From Christiangramia fulva (GTDB lineage Bacteria > Bacteroidota > Bacteroidia > Flavobacteriales > Flavobacteriaceae), in the NCBI RefSeq assembly GCF_003024155.1, contig NZ_CP028136.1, positions 2,294,001 through 2,358,000 of the forward strand: DNA of 64,000 bases, read 5' to 3'. Shown in pieces: positions 26,377 through 35,808 of the stretch; the stretch's first letter is position 1, and every line of letters starts with the position of its first letter. Below the pieces are notes generated by a model. It did no database searches, was not told where the DNA came from, and worked only from the letters and a program-made list of their open reading frames with translations. The position numbers and the translations under genes are program-made.

Positions 26377-29247
26377 TTATTCTGAAATGTTTCTGAAATC
26401 GAACCAAAGATTCATCTTAATCCCGTCATCACCGCTTTTGATGCGTATATTGGTAGGTTGGCTGCTCGGACCCTGCTGTGAAAGTGGCTTAAAAGCTCTC
26501 ATGGCTGGGATTTCATACATAAAGGAAATGTTTCCTTCCGGAAATTCTGGTTGCGGATGAGCTCCAGGAAAAGCATTCTTAGGTTCGTCAGGGGTAAATA
26601 ATCGAAGGAAGAGTTTGTCAGATTCGCTGAATATCCTGAAGGTGTTTTCTCCTGCTAGTATTTTTCCAGCAAGAAAATTGGCGTGATATCCCTTAAATTC
26701 AGGATAAATCAAGTTCTCAAAACTTTCCCCGGTAATTGTATTATTATAATCTTTTTCCCAGATGTTATATTCGGTGCCCTGCATCCTGTTTTTCCAGACA
26801 TGATAGGGGCCTTTACCAAACCATTTAATACCACTAACTTCGTCTTCAGGAAAATCGAAAGTTATTCCGAATTTATCTATTTCTCCTTCATAGAAAGCTC
26901 CATCAAAACCACTATTCCTACCCGCATTCTTTAAAGCTACCATTTCCATTTTCAATCTTCCGTCAGGATGCATAGTCCACTGGATGGTGTGAATTCCTCC
27001 ATTATAGTGTATTACGGCAACGGCATCTTCACCCTCCATATAGGTATCCACTTTTTCCACTTCAGCCTTCATGCCTATGGGACGTGGTCCATTGAGGAAG
27101 GGAATTTCATTTTTACTATTTTCAATATGGATCATTTCTCCGGAATCTGCATTAAGAGTGACCTCTATTTCTCCTCCAGATAGAAATACGTTATTTTCTC
27201 TGGTCTCTACTTTTGCTTCTGCCTTGTCATCTTTTTCTTTATGTAAAAACTTTTCAGCATAATAAGGAGCCTTATGGATAGGCCAGGTCCAAGTGTAGAT
27301 CTCCCGCCCGTGTTCATCCTTTCCTGTTATTTCCACCCAATCTCCTCCAAAGAAATTTTCTTTTACAGGAATTTCAATTTTCCGGGTTTCTCCAGGTTGA
27401 ATGTCTGGTACATGGATTTCACCCTCGTATAATACTTCAATTTCATCTTCGGTATAAAAGGTTTCTGCATCTGCTTTTTTTATTTTATAAGTTAATTCAG
27501 TTTTTTTGAGATTTGTGAAAATATATTTGTTTGTAATCAAAAAGGAACCATCAAAACTATGAGTAATTTGCCGTGGTTCAAACTGAATAGGTGCCCAAAC
27601 TTCCTTTATGGTGTAGAAACTTCCTTCCTTTTCTCGATGGGGCCCGAGAATTCCATCTGGAGCAAGTGAACCTTTAGAGTCGTAAACCTGGTCGCCAGTC
27701 CAATCACTACGTCTCACTGCAGCATCATTGAAAACCCAAAGGAATCCACCGGCGAATAGTGGACTTTGACTGTAATGTTCCCAGAAATCGGCAAGTCCGG
27801 AGCCACTACCGTTGTCATAGGTGCCGTGCATAAATTCGGTAGGGAAGAAAACATTTTCCCCATTACCAAATCTATGTACACCTGTTAGATAGGTGGGGTA
27901 GTGATGAGTATCCCATCCATTAAAATCAGCCCAGGGATGGATTACAATTCTGTCTTGGGGATCAAATTCTGAAAAAATGGAGTCAAGTTCATAATTCCAT
28001 CCGCCTTCATTCCCCTGGTCCCAGATTATTATCGAAGGATGATTCACATCCCGTTGTACCATTTCCTTTATAAGTTTTTTTCCTGTGGGGGTATCGTAAG
28101 GATTTTGCCAACCCGCCAACTCGTCTAAAACAAAAAGACCCAGAGAATCGCAAGCTTCCAGGAAATGATCATCTGGAGGGTAATGAAACCTTACCGCGTT
28201 CATGTTCATATCTTTTATAAGATTTACGTCCATAATGCTTATTCGCTTACTAGTGCTCCTTCCTGATTCGGGCCAGATGGTATGACGATTTACTCCTTTC
28301 ATTATTATTTTTTCACCATTCAGGTATATTCCGTCCTTTTTTCTGAAATCCAGGGTGCGGAATCCTATTCGTTGGTTGAATTCGTGAAGCACCTCTTTAC
28401 CCTTTACAAGACTCAATTTGAGGTCGTAAAGGTGCGGATCTTCCGGATTCCAGGGTTTTATATTATCCCATTTTGTCTCAATATTAGTTTTTTCTGTTCC
28501 TCTTTTGACAGGAAAACTGAATGTTTTAAAAGATCCTTCTTCGCCAACAGCTTTCAGAGTGACTTTTATTTCAGCTTTCCCCGGGATGTTGCTCAGGAGA
28601 ACCTCTGCTCTTAAACTTCCGTCCATTTCCGGATCCACGGCTATATGTGAAATATGTGATTCCGGAAGAATTTCCAACCACACCGGACGGTAAATTCCGC
28701 CAAAAAGCCACCAGTCTGCCTTGCGCTCAGCATTATTTACGGTAGGGTTGGCAGAATGTTTCCATACATGTACTTCTAAAAGATTTTCCTCGTCATATTT
28801 TAATAGATCTGTAATGTCATATTCGAATTCATAGAAACCTCCCTGGTGTTTTGGCCCAGCCAATTTTCCGTTGACCTTTACCTGGGTGTCTGTCATTACA
28901 CCGCCAAATTTGATGATAACACGTTGACCATTGTAAACTTTTGGTGCATCAAATTGATATTTGTAGGAGCCTTCTTCTTTACTAGGTTCGTCCTGTTCAA
29001 GTTCTTTATACCATCGGCCATAGGTATAGGTTCCAAAACCTTCCAGTTCCCATTGAGAAGGAACATTTATGGTACTCCATTTTCCGCTGTTCTGTCCTCC
29101 GGTGACCTTGAACTCCCATTCCTTGGGATGTTCAAAATCTTTTCCTGAAAGCATAATTTTTTTTGTTTCCTGCGCATTTGCCTGGAAGAGGCAACAAGTG
29201 AGAATCAGAATGTTTGAAAGACCTAAGATGAGCGTTTTTAGTTTCAT
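26377..29247 (-). CDS. GH2 beta-galactosidase (lacZ-type with C-terminal small-chain domain)
   Basis: About 956 residues from the ATG at 29247 (MKLKTLILGLSNILILTCC), 4 bp after the preceding stop; an upstream ATG at 29280 would overlap that gene and lacks a signal. Export signal ends near ANAQE. Order: jelly roll (STINVPSQWELEGFGTYTYG), barrel with IMKGVNRHTIWPESGRS, acid/base Glu in PSIIIWDQGNEGGWN, nucleophile Glu probably in FFPTEFMHGTYD, then a beta-galactosidase small-chain domain over the last 270 residues. It likely removes beta-1,4-galactose from RG-I galactan. It is translated in close succession with two esterases upstream. Confidence 0.85.
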   Translation of the reverse strand: MKLKTLILGLSNILILTCCLFQANAQETKKIMLSGKDFEHPKEWEFKVTGGQNSGKWSTINVPSQWELEGFGTYTYGRWYKELEQDEPSKEEGSYKYQFDAPKVYNGQRVIIKFGGVMTDTQVKVNGKLAGPKHQGGFYEFEYDITDLLKYDEENLLEVHVWKHSANPTVNNAERKADWWLFGGIYRPVWLEILPESHISHIAVDPEMDGSLRAEVLLSNIPGKAEIKVTLKAVGEEGSFKTFSFPVKRGTEKTNIETKWDNIKPWNPEDPHLYDLKLSLVKGKEVLHEFNQRIGFRTLDFRKKDGIYLNGEKIIMKGVNRHTIWPESGRSTSKRISIMDVNLIKDMNMNAVRFHYPPDDHFLEACDSLGLFVLDELAGWQNPYDTPTGKKLIKEMVQRDVNHPSIIIWDQGNEGGWNYELDSIFSEFDPQDRIVIHPWADFNGWDTHHYPTYLTGVHRFGNGENVFFPTEFMHGTYDNGSGSGLADFWEHYSQSPLFAGGFLWVFNDAAVRRSDWTGDQVYDSKGSLAPDGILGPHREKEGSFYTIKEVWAPIQFEPRQITHSFDGSFLITNKYIFTNLKKTELTYKIKKADAETFYTEDEIEVLYEGEIHVPDIQPGETRKIEIPVKENFFGGDWVEITGKDEHGREIYTWTWPIHKAPYYAEKFLHKEKDDKAEAKVETRENNVFLSGGEIEVTLNADSGEMIHIENSKNEIPFLNGPRPIGMKAEVEKVDTYMEGEDAVAVIHYNGGIHTIQWTMHPDGRLKMEMVALKNAGRNSGFDGAFYEGEIDKFGITFDFPEDEVSGIKWFGKGPYHVWKNRMQGTEYNIWEKDYNNTITGESFENLIYPEFKGYHANFLAGKILAGENTFRIFSESDKLFLRLFTPDEPKNAFPGAHPQPEFPEGNISFMYEIPAMRAFKPLSQQGPSSQPTNIRIKSGDDGIKMNLWFDFRNISE

Positions 29248-29251
29248 AAAA

Positions 29252-30550
29252 TTAATTTCCATCAGGTTTAATACTTTCAAAGCGTGGACTCATTGGGACT
29301 GTCCAGCTGGAAAGTAGATTTGGTTTTTCAGGATTGTAGTAAGGAGTTTCAGGTTTAAGGTATTTTTCTAACTCCAGATTTTGTTCGCGTATGCCATGAA
29401 TGAAGGCAAGGGCAATTTCGTTGGCTCCAAAAGCATTGAAATGCGTGTTATCTTCCAATTTTTTATTCTGCCCGGGAAAAGTTCCTGCTGGATATTGAAC
29501 AAATGCCTTCCGGGAAATTTCATCTCCCCAGCTATTATACATCTCTGTGGTCATTTTGGTGAAATCGATTAGAGGTATATTCATTTGCTCAGCTACTTTT
29601 CTAATCGCGTCCGGATAATCCCCGTGAGTTGGCTGCAGTTCACCGTCTTTGAAATGACGACGTTGAGTTGGAGTGATAAGTATTGGATTAGCTTCTTTCT
29701 CTTTGGCTGAATTGACAAATTCTTTCAATAATTCTGTATAGGATTGCCAGGGACCAATGCCTTCTCCTGTTCTTTTTTCGTCGTTATGAGCAAAACCAAT
29801 CACAAGATAATCACCCGGCTTAATTTGTTCCATAATTTTTTCCAGACGTTTACGTCCTTTGAATGAAGCTAACGATGCTCCTGAAAAAGCGTGGTTAGCG
29901 ATAACAACCTCATCATTAAAATATTGGGGTATCATTTGTCCCCAGGAGGCCCATGGCTCAATGTCCTGATCGGTCATCGTGGAATCTCCGGCCAGAAAGA
30001 TGGTTTTCACATCAGGAGCCGGACTAATGCTGACCCTTTTTACCGCTACATTGCCCGAGAATTCAAGGGTAAGCTTGTCATCCCAGTCCAGATCATCAAG
30101 TTCCCGTGATTTAAGGCTGACTTTTTGATCGTTCTTAATTTGTGGTTTTCTTACATTTACATTAAAAATCTTTATAAGTTCTTTTCCTTTTGGGATCTCG
30201 GTTCCCACGTCCATTATTCTCCTTGATTCAGCCTTGATAGTAGTTTTTGAAGCTTGTTGAGAGGATCCCAATATTACCTCCACTTTATAATTTCCTTCAG
30301 GTACCCTGGTGGAGAAATATACGGGTTTAGCAGCAGTAAATCCTTCTTTATGTAGCTGTACATTTCCGGAAGTTTTAAAATCAAAACCATTATTTCGCTC
30401 ATTCTTAAAGGTAACAGGAGAAGTTATAGAAGTTCCGGATTTGGAGTTGTCTTTTCCAAAAACAAATGTTAGCTGGTCCTTATTTTGTGCTGCTGAGGTA
30501 AAAAATGCTACAAGAAAGGCAAGAAATAATATTGATTTTATTTTTTTCAT
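29252..30550 (-). CDS. CE12-type rhamnogalacturonan acetylesterase with N-terminal beta domain
   Basis: 432 residues, signal ending at TSAAQ. Residues about 25-175 form a beta-sandwich (VYFSTRVPEGNYKVEVILG), followed by an SGNH domain: IFLAGDSTMTD, NHAFSGASLASFKG, LVIGFAHNDEKRTG and DNTHFNAFGANEIA. The Ser of GDST and the Asp/His of DNTHF complete the catalytic set. The GFAHND block differs from the QFGHND of the neighbouring tandem enzyme. Deacetylation of RG-I is the likely role. It is 11 bp downstream of the SASA-type esterase, in the same transcription unit. Confidence 0.82.
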   Translation of the reverse strand: MKKIKSILFLAFLVAFFTSAAQNKDQLTFVFGKDNSKSGTSITSPVTFKNERNNGFDFKTSGNVQLHKEGFTAAKPVYFSTRVPEGNYKVEVILGSSQQASKTTIKAESRRIMDVGTEIPKGKELIKIFNVNVRKPQIKNDQKVSLKSRELDDLDWDDKLTLEFSGNVAVKRVSISPAPDVKTIFLAGDSTMTDQDIEPWASWGQMIPQYFNDEVVIANHAFSGASLASFKGRKRLEKIMEQIKPGDYLVIGFAHNDEKRTGEGIGPWQSYTELLKEFVNSAKEKEANPILITPTQRRHFKDGELQPTHGDYPDAIRKVAEQMNIPLIDFTKMTTEMYNSWGDEISRKAFVQYPAGTFPGQNKKLEDNTHFNAFGANEIALAFIHGIREQNLELEKYLKPETPYYNPEKPNLLSSWTVPMSPRFESIKPDGN

Positions 30551-30561
30551 AGAAGCTAAGC

Positions 30562-32082
30562 TTAGAATTTTTCATATGTATTACCAGGCCAATCGTCCGT
30601 CCGGAAAGGGGAAGCTGGTAGCCCTTCTTTATTGAAAAGATTAGGTGCCGGTATATCCTTCCACGCAAAACGAACGGCTACAGGATCTTTGACTTTTGGA
30701 GAGGAAACAATAACTGTGTTGCCCTTAATTCGGGCTTTAGCAGGATAAAATTTCTGATTGCTTCCTGCAATCTCGAATTCAGTTAAGTCCTTCCCTTTTT
30801 TCACCAGCCCAGCTCCTGTATGGTCAAAGTAGATTTGGATAGAATTCTTTCTTTTTTCCATATGATCATAAATTGGTCCGGAAAACACTAATTTCTCTTT
30901 TCCATAGGTTTGGGCAAGGGCCCATAGGCTCAATCTTTTACCCACGGTTTGTTTATCTCTCGGGTGGATATCAGTTGGGTTTCCTATATCAGTTGTTACT
31001 ACCATTCCGGTGTTTTTTACATTTTGGAAAGCCATCAACTGTGCTTCCCGTATTTCCGCATTTTGACTTCTGTGAGGTGCAATTTGTACAAAATAGAAGG
31101 GGAAATCTCCCTGCTGCCAATCCCTTCTCCAATTTTCAATCATAGCGGGGAACAGACTCCGGTATTGATAGGCTCTTTCAGCGTTGCTTTCTCCCTGGTA
31201 CCAAATAGCTCCTTTTATAGTGTAATTGATCAAGGGATGGAGCATAGCATTGTATAATACATAGGGATCTTTATTCCTTTCACCTTTAGAAGGCTTTTCC
31301 AGGTCTGTATTTGCTATTTCTTTTTGTTTGGCACCGTAATAGCTGGCAAGATCGTGATAATACTTTTCCTCTTTTTCAGCATATCGCTCAAGGATTGGTA
31401 GAAAGTCTGGATTTTCTTCAAGTACTTTTTTAGATGTCCAGGCTTCGGCTTTTGTACCACCCCAGGAGGTGGAGATCAGACCAATGGGGACATTCAACTC
31501 CTGTTTAAGATTTCTTCCGAAGAAATAAGAGACGGCAGAAAAACTCTCTACCGTTTCGGGAGAACAGCGCTTCCAGCTACCTTTTACATCTTCTTCGGGA
31601 TGTTGTGAAACGTCCAAACCCACTGTGAATAATCGTATATTCGGATAATCGGCCTGTTCTATTTCTTGTTGATAATTCTGTACCCCGGTTTTCCAGGTTC
31701 CTTCCTGTCTTCCTACAGGAAAAAACATATTCGATTGGCCCGAACAGAGCCAAACCTCGCCTAGAAGGACGTCGTGAAGCTTTATGGTATTTTCCCCTTT
31801 TAGAACAATATCATAGGCTTTGCCATCGGCAGCGGGAGTATGGACAGTGAATTTCCAGTTTCCGTTTTCATCAGCCGTAGTATGCAAATTCTCTTTTTCC
31901 CAGCCAAGCTTAACGTCAATCTGCTCTCCCGGCTTTGCCCAGCCCCAAAGATTTACAGCAGATTTCTGTTGTAGGACCATACGGTCTCCTACCAGGGAAG
32001 GCAATTTTATTTCAGCGAAGAGCGTTGTCCTGCCAAAAATGAGTAAAAGGATGAGTAATGAAAACTTCCTAAAAAACGACAT
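30562..32082 (-). CDS. SASA-family (sialate O-acetylesterase-like) esterase
   Basis: 506 residues, signal ending at TLFAE. Landmarks: MVLQQKSAVNLWGWAKPGE near the N-terminus, EVWLCSGQSNMFFPVG with the nucleophilic Ser, GAIWYQGESNAER, and DIGNPTDIHPRDKQTVGKR with the Asp/His pair. Family members remove O-acetyl groups from sialic acids, xylan or pectin. No sialic-acid genes are nearby, so acetylated pectic sugars are the better guess. It is the first gene of the minus-strand cluster, with a candidate activator-type promoter at 32112-32156. Confidence 0.85.
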   Translation of the reverse strand: MSFFRKFSLLILLLIFGRTTLFAEIKLPSLVGDRMVLQQKSAVNLWGWAKPGEQIDVKLGWEKENLHTTADENGNWKFTVHTPAADGKAYDIVLKGENTIKLHDVLLGEVWLCSGQSNMFFPVGRQEGTWKTGVQNYQQEIEQADYPNIRLFTVGLDVSQHPEEDVKGSWKRCSPETVESFSAVSYFFGRNLKQELNVPIGLISTSWGGTKAEAWTSKKVLEENPDFLPILERYAEKEEKYYHDLASYYGAKQKEIANTDLEKPSKGERNKDPYVLYNAMLHPLINYTIKGAIWYQGESNAERAYQYRSLFPAMIENWRRDWQQGDFPFYFVQIAPHRSQNAEIREAQLMAFQNVKNTGMVVTTDIGNPTDIHPRDKQTVGKRLSLWALAQTYGKEKLVFSGPIYDHMEKRKNSIQIYFDHTGAGLVKKGKDLTEFEIAGSNQKFYPAKARIKGNTVIVSSPKVKDPVAVRFAWKDIPAPNLFNKEGLPASPFRTDDWPGNTYEKF

Positions 32083-32111
32083 ACAGGCAATAAATTAAAA
32101 TAATTTTTGCC

Positions 32112-32156
32112 TAAATATAAGGGAGTCGGTGCGGACGAGTATCCTGTACTGTTATG
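32112..32156 (-). promoter_or_regulatory. Candidate activator box plus -7 element for the minus-strand esterase/GH2 cluster
   Basis: Read on the minus strand: CATAACAGTACAGGATAC (32156 to 32139), exactly 19 bp, then TATATTTA (32119 to 32112). It shares AACAGT and ACAGGAT with the site at 33551 but lacks five bases between them. Predicted transcript start near 32105, about 23 nt from the start codon at 32082. Confidence 0.5.
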
Positions 32157-32182
32157 ACAGGAGGTAGATTCCATAACGAAAT

Positions 32183-33229
32183 CTATACAGAATTGCGTTC
32201 AATATAGTTAAAAACATTCTTGACCTTCTCCTTTTTGTTTCTTAGAACCATGTAAGCTGCAGATTCTCCCATCGTCTTGAAATCGGTGCTGATCACAGAA
32301 ATACCCAATAGTTCCTTTAAAGGGGTGTCATTATAAGAGATAATACCAATATCTTTTCCCAGCTTGAGCCTCTTTTTTCGGGTTTGCCGCACAAGGTTCA
32401 CCAGGTCACGCTCCTGGATAGTTACATAGATATCCTTACTTTGTAACTCCATATCTTCATAGATCTCGTCGAGAACTTCGAAATCGAGATTGTTAGTTAC
32501 GCAAAATTTCCTAAAGCCAGTAAGAATTCGGCGAGGATATGGGTTGGCCGACCTGTTTGGATAAACCAGGATGATTTTATCGTATTTCTTTATTTTTTCA
32601 ATGCCCTCTGTAAGGGCATTATAGATGTCTTCTTCAAAATCCTGATAAACGGAACCAAAATTTCCGGTCAGTCCTGATTTAATATTGTCAAGCATGATTA
32701 ATTTATGGTCGGGGATTTTTGTAAGAATTCTGAGTACTTCAGGAGTGTAGCTCACATGACATGAATTCTCATCCCTGAAATGTGGCATGATAACATAGTA
32801 ATCATAAGAACCTATGTTCCTTTCCATTGTTTTTATAAAAAGAGATTCATCACAGTGGTAGATGAACATATCTACATGACCATTAACGCCCAGTCCATTG
32901 ACAAAGGCATTATAGGTGATCATTTTATAGGTGCTAGGTTTATTAACCATAAAAAGAACGTTCACCTTGGAAATAAGATCTGTTTTGGCAGTGTAAAAAC
33001 CTTTTCCCTTTACAGAAACGATTATTTTGCGCTCTTTAAGAAGCTTATAAGCTTTTTCTACAGTATCACGGGACAAAAGTAGATTTTCGCTCAATTCATT
33101 TATTGAAGGAATTTTTTCCCCTACTTTAATTCTTCCATTGGCGATATCTGCGACCAGGGAATCCACGATCTGCTTGTACTTGGGAATTCTCGAGGTTTCG
33201 TTAATTTTTATATGGAGCGCCTGGGACAT
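32183..33229 (-). CDS. GntR-family transcriptional regulator with periplasmic-binding-protein-like sensor
   Basis: About 348 residues from the ATG at 33229 (MSQALHIKINETSRIPKYKQ). An upstream in-frame ATG at 33283 would add a cysteine-containing tail that is not typical. The winged helix (residues about 10-80) has IPKYKQIVDSLVADIANG and IPSINELSENLLLSRDTVEK, as in GntR; the rest (about 85-345) resembles a LacI-type sugar-binding domain (YDYYVIMPHF, KLIMLDNIKSG, DIGIISYNDTPLKELL). It is divergent from the rhamnose operon and is a strong candidate for the regulator of rhamnose and RG-I use. The effector may be rhamnose or a rhamnose-containing sugar (inference). Confidence 0.85.
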   Translation of the reverse strand: MSQALHIKINETSRIPKYKQIVDSLVADIANGRIKVGEKIPSINELSENLLLSRDTVEKAYKLLKERKIIVSVKGKGFYTAKTDLISKVNVLFMVNKPSTYKMITYNAFVNGLGVNGHVDMFIYHCDESLFIKTMERNIGSYDYYVIMPHFRDENSCHVSYTPEVLRILTKIPDHKLIMLDNIKSGLTGNFGSVYQDFEEDIYNALTEGIEKIKKYDKIILVYPNRSANPYPRRILTGFRKFCVTNNLDFEVLDEIYEDMELQSKDIYVTIQERDLVNLVRQTRKKRLKLGKDIGIISYNDTPLKELLGISVISTDFKTMGESAAYMVLRNKKEKVKNVFNYIERNSV

Positions 33230-33292
33230 TTTTCGACAATAATTGGGATAGTTCTCTGGGGATAAATGTAAACAATTTCCCAAAATTTAGCG

Positions 33293-33307
33293 AATGTTTA
33301 AGACATT
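33293..33307. promoter_or_regulatory. Candidate operator palindrome near the regulator start
   Basis: AATGTTTAAGACATT: arms AATGT and ACATT are exact inverted repeats, and six of the seven base pairs match. It lies about 65 bp upstream of the regulator start, where autoregulation would be expected. Assignment to the GntR protein is inference. Confidence 0.35.
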
Positions 33308-33550
33308 ATCATGGTTAATTGATTTTTTTTTCAAAAGGAAAATCCAAAGCTTAAAAAGTAAAATCCGTAGCATAGGTTTCTTCCGGAAATAAAAATTGGA
33401 AAAGGTAAATATTCCAGAAAAAGTAAAGAGTTTCTGCGGGGAAAATTGGTTAGTAGTGGATTTGCAGTATTTGTAAAAAGGTGGTTAATTGCAGCTAATA
33501 GGTTCTTTTAAAGCTTTCAGGATACTGAGGTAGAATCGTTTTTGGATTAA

Positions 33551-33595
33551 CAGTATACTACAGGATGGAAGCTTGGAACCTGAGAATTACTTTTG
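33551..33595 (+). promoter_or_regulatory. Activator box plus -7 element of the rhamnose operon
   Basis: Box CAGTATACTACAGGATGG at 33551-33568 contains the self-complementary AGTATACT. After exactly 19 bp comes TACTTTTG (33588-33595), a perfect TAnnTTTG -7 element of Bacteroidota. No TTG is present at the -33 position; the box ends there instead, as expected for an activator-dependent promoter. An identical 18-mer is found at 55792. Predicted transcript start near 33602, about 33 nt before the ATG. Confidence 0.6.
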
Positions 33596-33634
33596 AAAAA
33601 TCATTGAGTATTTTAATAGAAATTTAAGAATCAA

Positions 33635-35731
33635 ATGGAAAAAACCTTTCAATACGTAGACTACCTCTGGGATGAAGAAAAAGCTGCTTCATATGGAGAT
33701 GACCAGGTGGCACTATTTCTTTATCGATCTAATATTCTTGGAGCGGACTTAAGAATAACGAATTATGGCGGAGGAAATACGAGCTGCAAAACCATTGAAA
33801 AAGATCCGTTGACTAATGAAGATGTTGAGGTGATGTGGGTCAAAGGCTCTGGTGGAGATATAGGTACATTGACGAGAGAGGGTATAGCAGGTTTATACAC
33901 TGAGAGATTGAGAAACCTTAAAAATGTTTACAAAGGTATTGAGGATGAAGACCGAATGGTAGGTCTTTTCAATCACTGTATCTATGATTTGAATAGTAAA
34001 GCCCCTTCAATAGATACTCCTTTACATGGGCTTTTACCCTTTAAACATATAGATCACCTTCACCCAGATGCTCTTATTGCTGTGGCTGCAGCTAAAGACA
34101 GTGAGAAAGTGACCAAAGAGATCTGGGGGGATACCATGGGCTGGGTACCCTGGCAGCGTCCTGGTTTTGACCTGGGACTTCAGCTGGAGAAGTGCCTGAA
34201 GGAAAACCCCGGTATTAAAGGAATCGTTCTTGGCAGCCACGGACTTTTCACATGGGGCGATACCTCCTACGAATGTTATGTGAATAGTTTGGAAGTTATT
34301 GAACAGGCTTCAGAATACATCGCAAAAAAAGTGAAAGAGAAGGGTGAAGTGTTTGGCGGTCAAAAGATAAAAAGCCTTTCTCCTGCAAAACGGAAGGATA
34401 AAGCGGCAGAATTAATGCCCATGTTGCGTGGTCTGGCTTCTTCTGAAAACCAAATGATCGGGCACTTTACCGATAGTGATACCGTATTGCAGTATATAAA
34501 CAGCAATGACCTGGAGCGATTGGCGCCCATGGGCACTTCCTGTCCCGATCACTTCCTGCGCACCAAGATCCAGCCTTTGATACTGAAATTGGATGCTTCT
34601 GAAGATCTTTCAAATACCGAAGAGGTCTTGAAGAAACTGAATCCGGCTTTTGACCAATATCGCAAAGAATACAAGGAATACTACGAAAACTGCAAGCACG
34701 ACAATAGTCCTGCTATGCGGGATCCTAATCCCGTAATCATTATTTATCCTGGCGTGGGAATGTTCAGCTTCGCTAAGAATAAACAAACAGCACGTGTCGC
34801 CAGTGAATTTTATGTGAATGCCATTAACGTGATGCGTGGCGCAGAGGCTATTAGTGAATACACGAGTCTTCCAAGGCAGGAAGCTTTCGATATAGAATAC
34901 TGGCTGTTGGAGGAAGCTAAACTTCAGCGTATGCCTGCAGAAAAATTATTGTCCAGAAGAGTGGCGATCGTTACCGGAGCCGGTGGCGGTATAGGAAAAG
35001 CAATAGCAGATAAACTGGTGGCTGAAGGTGCCAATGTGGTGCTAACCGATGTGAATGAAGAGAATCTGAAGGAGGCAGTTGCTACTTACAAACGGGATCA
35101 GGTTGATGGAGTTATCTGTGATGTGACCAGGGAAGAATCAATCGTAGAGGCTTATAAAAAAGCTAATCTCGCCTTTGGGGGCGTGGATATGGTGATTCAT
35201 TCCGCCGGCCTGGCAATTTCGAAACCTCTTGAAGAGACTACTCAAAAAGATTGGGATCTGCTTCAGGATGTTCTGGTAAAAGGTCAGTTTTTGATGGCTC
35301 AAAAAGGAGTCGAAATAATGAAAAAGCAAGGGCTTGGAGGTGATATTGTGAATATTGCCAGTAAAAATGGACTGGTGGCTGGACCAAATAATGTTGGTTA
35401 CGGAACCGCCAAAGCTGCCCAGCAACACATGACCCGCCTTTTGGCTGCGGAACTGGGAGGAGATCACATCAGGGTGAACACCGTGAATCCTGATGGTGTG
35501 ATCGTAGGCAGTAAGATTTGGGAAGGTGAATGGGCGGAAGGCCGTGCGAAAGCTTATGGAATTACGGTAGATGAGTTACCGGCACATTACGCCAAAAGAA
35601 ACCTTTTAAATGAAATAATTTATCCTGATGATATTGCACAGGCCGTATTTTGCTTAACAGGGTGTCTAACCAAATCTACCGGAAATATCATTAATGTAGA
35701 TGGTGGGATGGCAAATGCTTTTGTAAGATAA
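33635..35731 (+). CDS. rhaEW: Bifunctional rhamnulose-1-phosphate aldolase / lactaldehyde dehydrogenase
   Basis: 698 residues in two parts. Residues 1-430 are a class II aldolase: NYGGGNTSCK, MWVKGSGGDIGTL, APSIDTPLHGLLPFKHIDHLHP with metal-ligand His residues, and GIVLGSHGLFTWGD. Residues about 437-698 are a short-chain dehydrogenase: AIVTGAGGGIGKAIAD (cofactor loop), NIASKNGLVAGPNNVGYGTAK (Ser, Tyr-x-x-x-Lys) and NIINVDGGMANAF. The fusion cleaves L-rhamnulose-1-phosphate to DHAP and L-lactaldehyde and oxidises the aldehyde to L-lactate. It is cytoplasmic and is the first gene of the rhamnose operon. Known relatives are named RhaEW or YuxG. Confidence 0.9.
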   Translation: MEKTFQYVDYLWDEEKAASYGDDQVALFLYRSNILGADLRITNYGGGNTSCKTIEKDPLTNEDVEVMWVKGSGGDIGTLTREGIAGLYTERLRNLKNVYKGIEDEDRMVGLFNHCIYDLNSKAPSIDTPLHGLLPFKHIDHLHPDALIAVAAAKDSEKVTKEIWGDTMGWVPWQRPGFDLGLQLEKCLKENPGIKGIVLGSHGLFTWGDTSYECYVNSLEVIEQASEYIAKKVKEKGEVFGGQKIKSLSPAKRKDKAAELMPMLRGLASSENQMIGHFTDSDTVLQYINSNDLERLAPMGTSCPDHFLRTKIQPLILKLDASEDLSNTEEVLKKLNPAFDQYRKEYKEYYENCKHDNSPAMRDPNPVIIIYPGVGMFSFAKNKQTARVASEFYVNAINVMRGAEAISEYTSLPRQEAFDIEYWLLEEAKLQRMPAEKLLSRRVAIVTGAGGGIGKAIADKLVAEGANVVLTDVNEENLKEAVATYKRDQVDGVICDVTREESIVEAYKKANLAFGGVDMVIHSAGLAISKPLEETTQKDWDLLQDVLVKGQFLMAQKGVEIMKKQGLGGDIVNIASKNGLVAGPNNVGYGTAKAAQQHMTRLLAAELGGDHIRVNTVNPDGVIVGSKIWEGEWAEGRAKAYGITVDELPAHYAKRNLLNEIIYPDDIAQAVFCLTGCLTKSTGNIINVDGGMANAFVR

Positions 35732-35740
35732 TGTTTGTTT

Positions 35741-35789
35741 TTAGCCGATTAAAGGGATTTTCATCAAATGAAGATCCCTTTTTGGCTAA
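35741..35789 (+). terminator. Hairpin between rhaEW and rhaI, possible attenuator
   Basis: A long stem-loop: TTAGCC (35741-35746) pairs with GGCTAA (35784-35789), and inside it AAAGGGAT (35751-35758) pairs with ATCCCTTT (35774-35781), with TTCAT/ATGAA nearer the loop. There are few T residues after the outer stem, but the inner stem is followed by five Ts. It may stabilise the mRNA end or cause partial termination. Confidence 0.6.
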
Positions 35790-35808
35790 TTAATGTTAAA
35801 ATTGATTT

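Larger units (their letters stand above)
33230..33634. other. Divergent regulatory region between the GntR regulator and the rhamnose operon
   Basis: About 405 bp without a coding sequence. It holds a 15-bp imperfect palindrome near the regulator (33293-33307), an A-rich middle section without recognised structure, and the activator-type promoter of the rhamnose operon (33551-33595). No small RNA or riboswitch was recognised. Confidence 0.7.
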
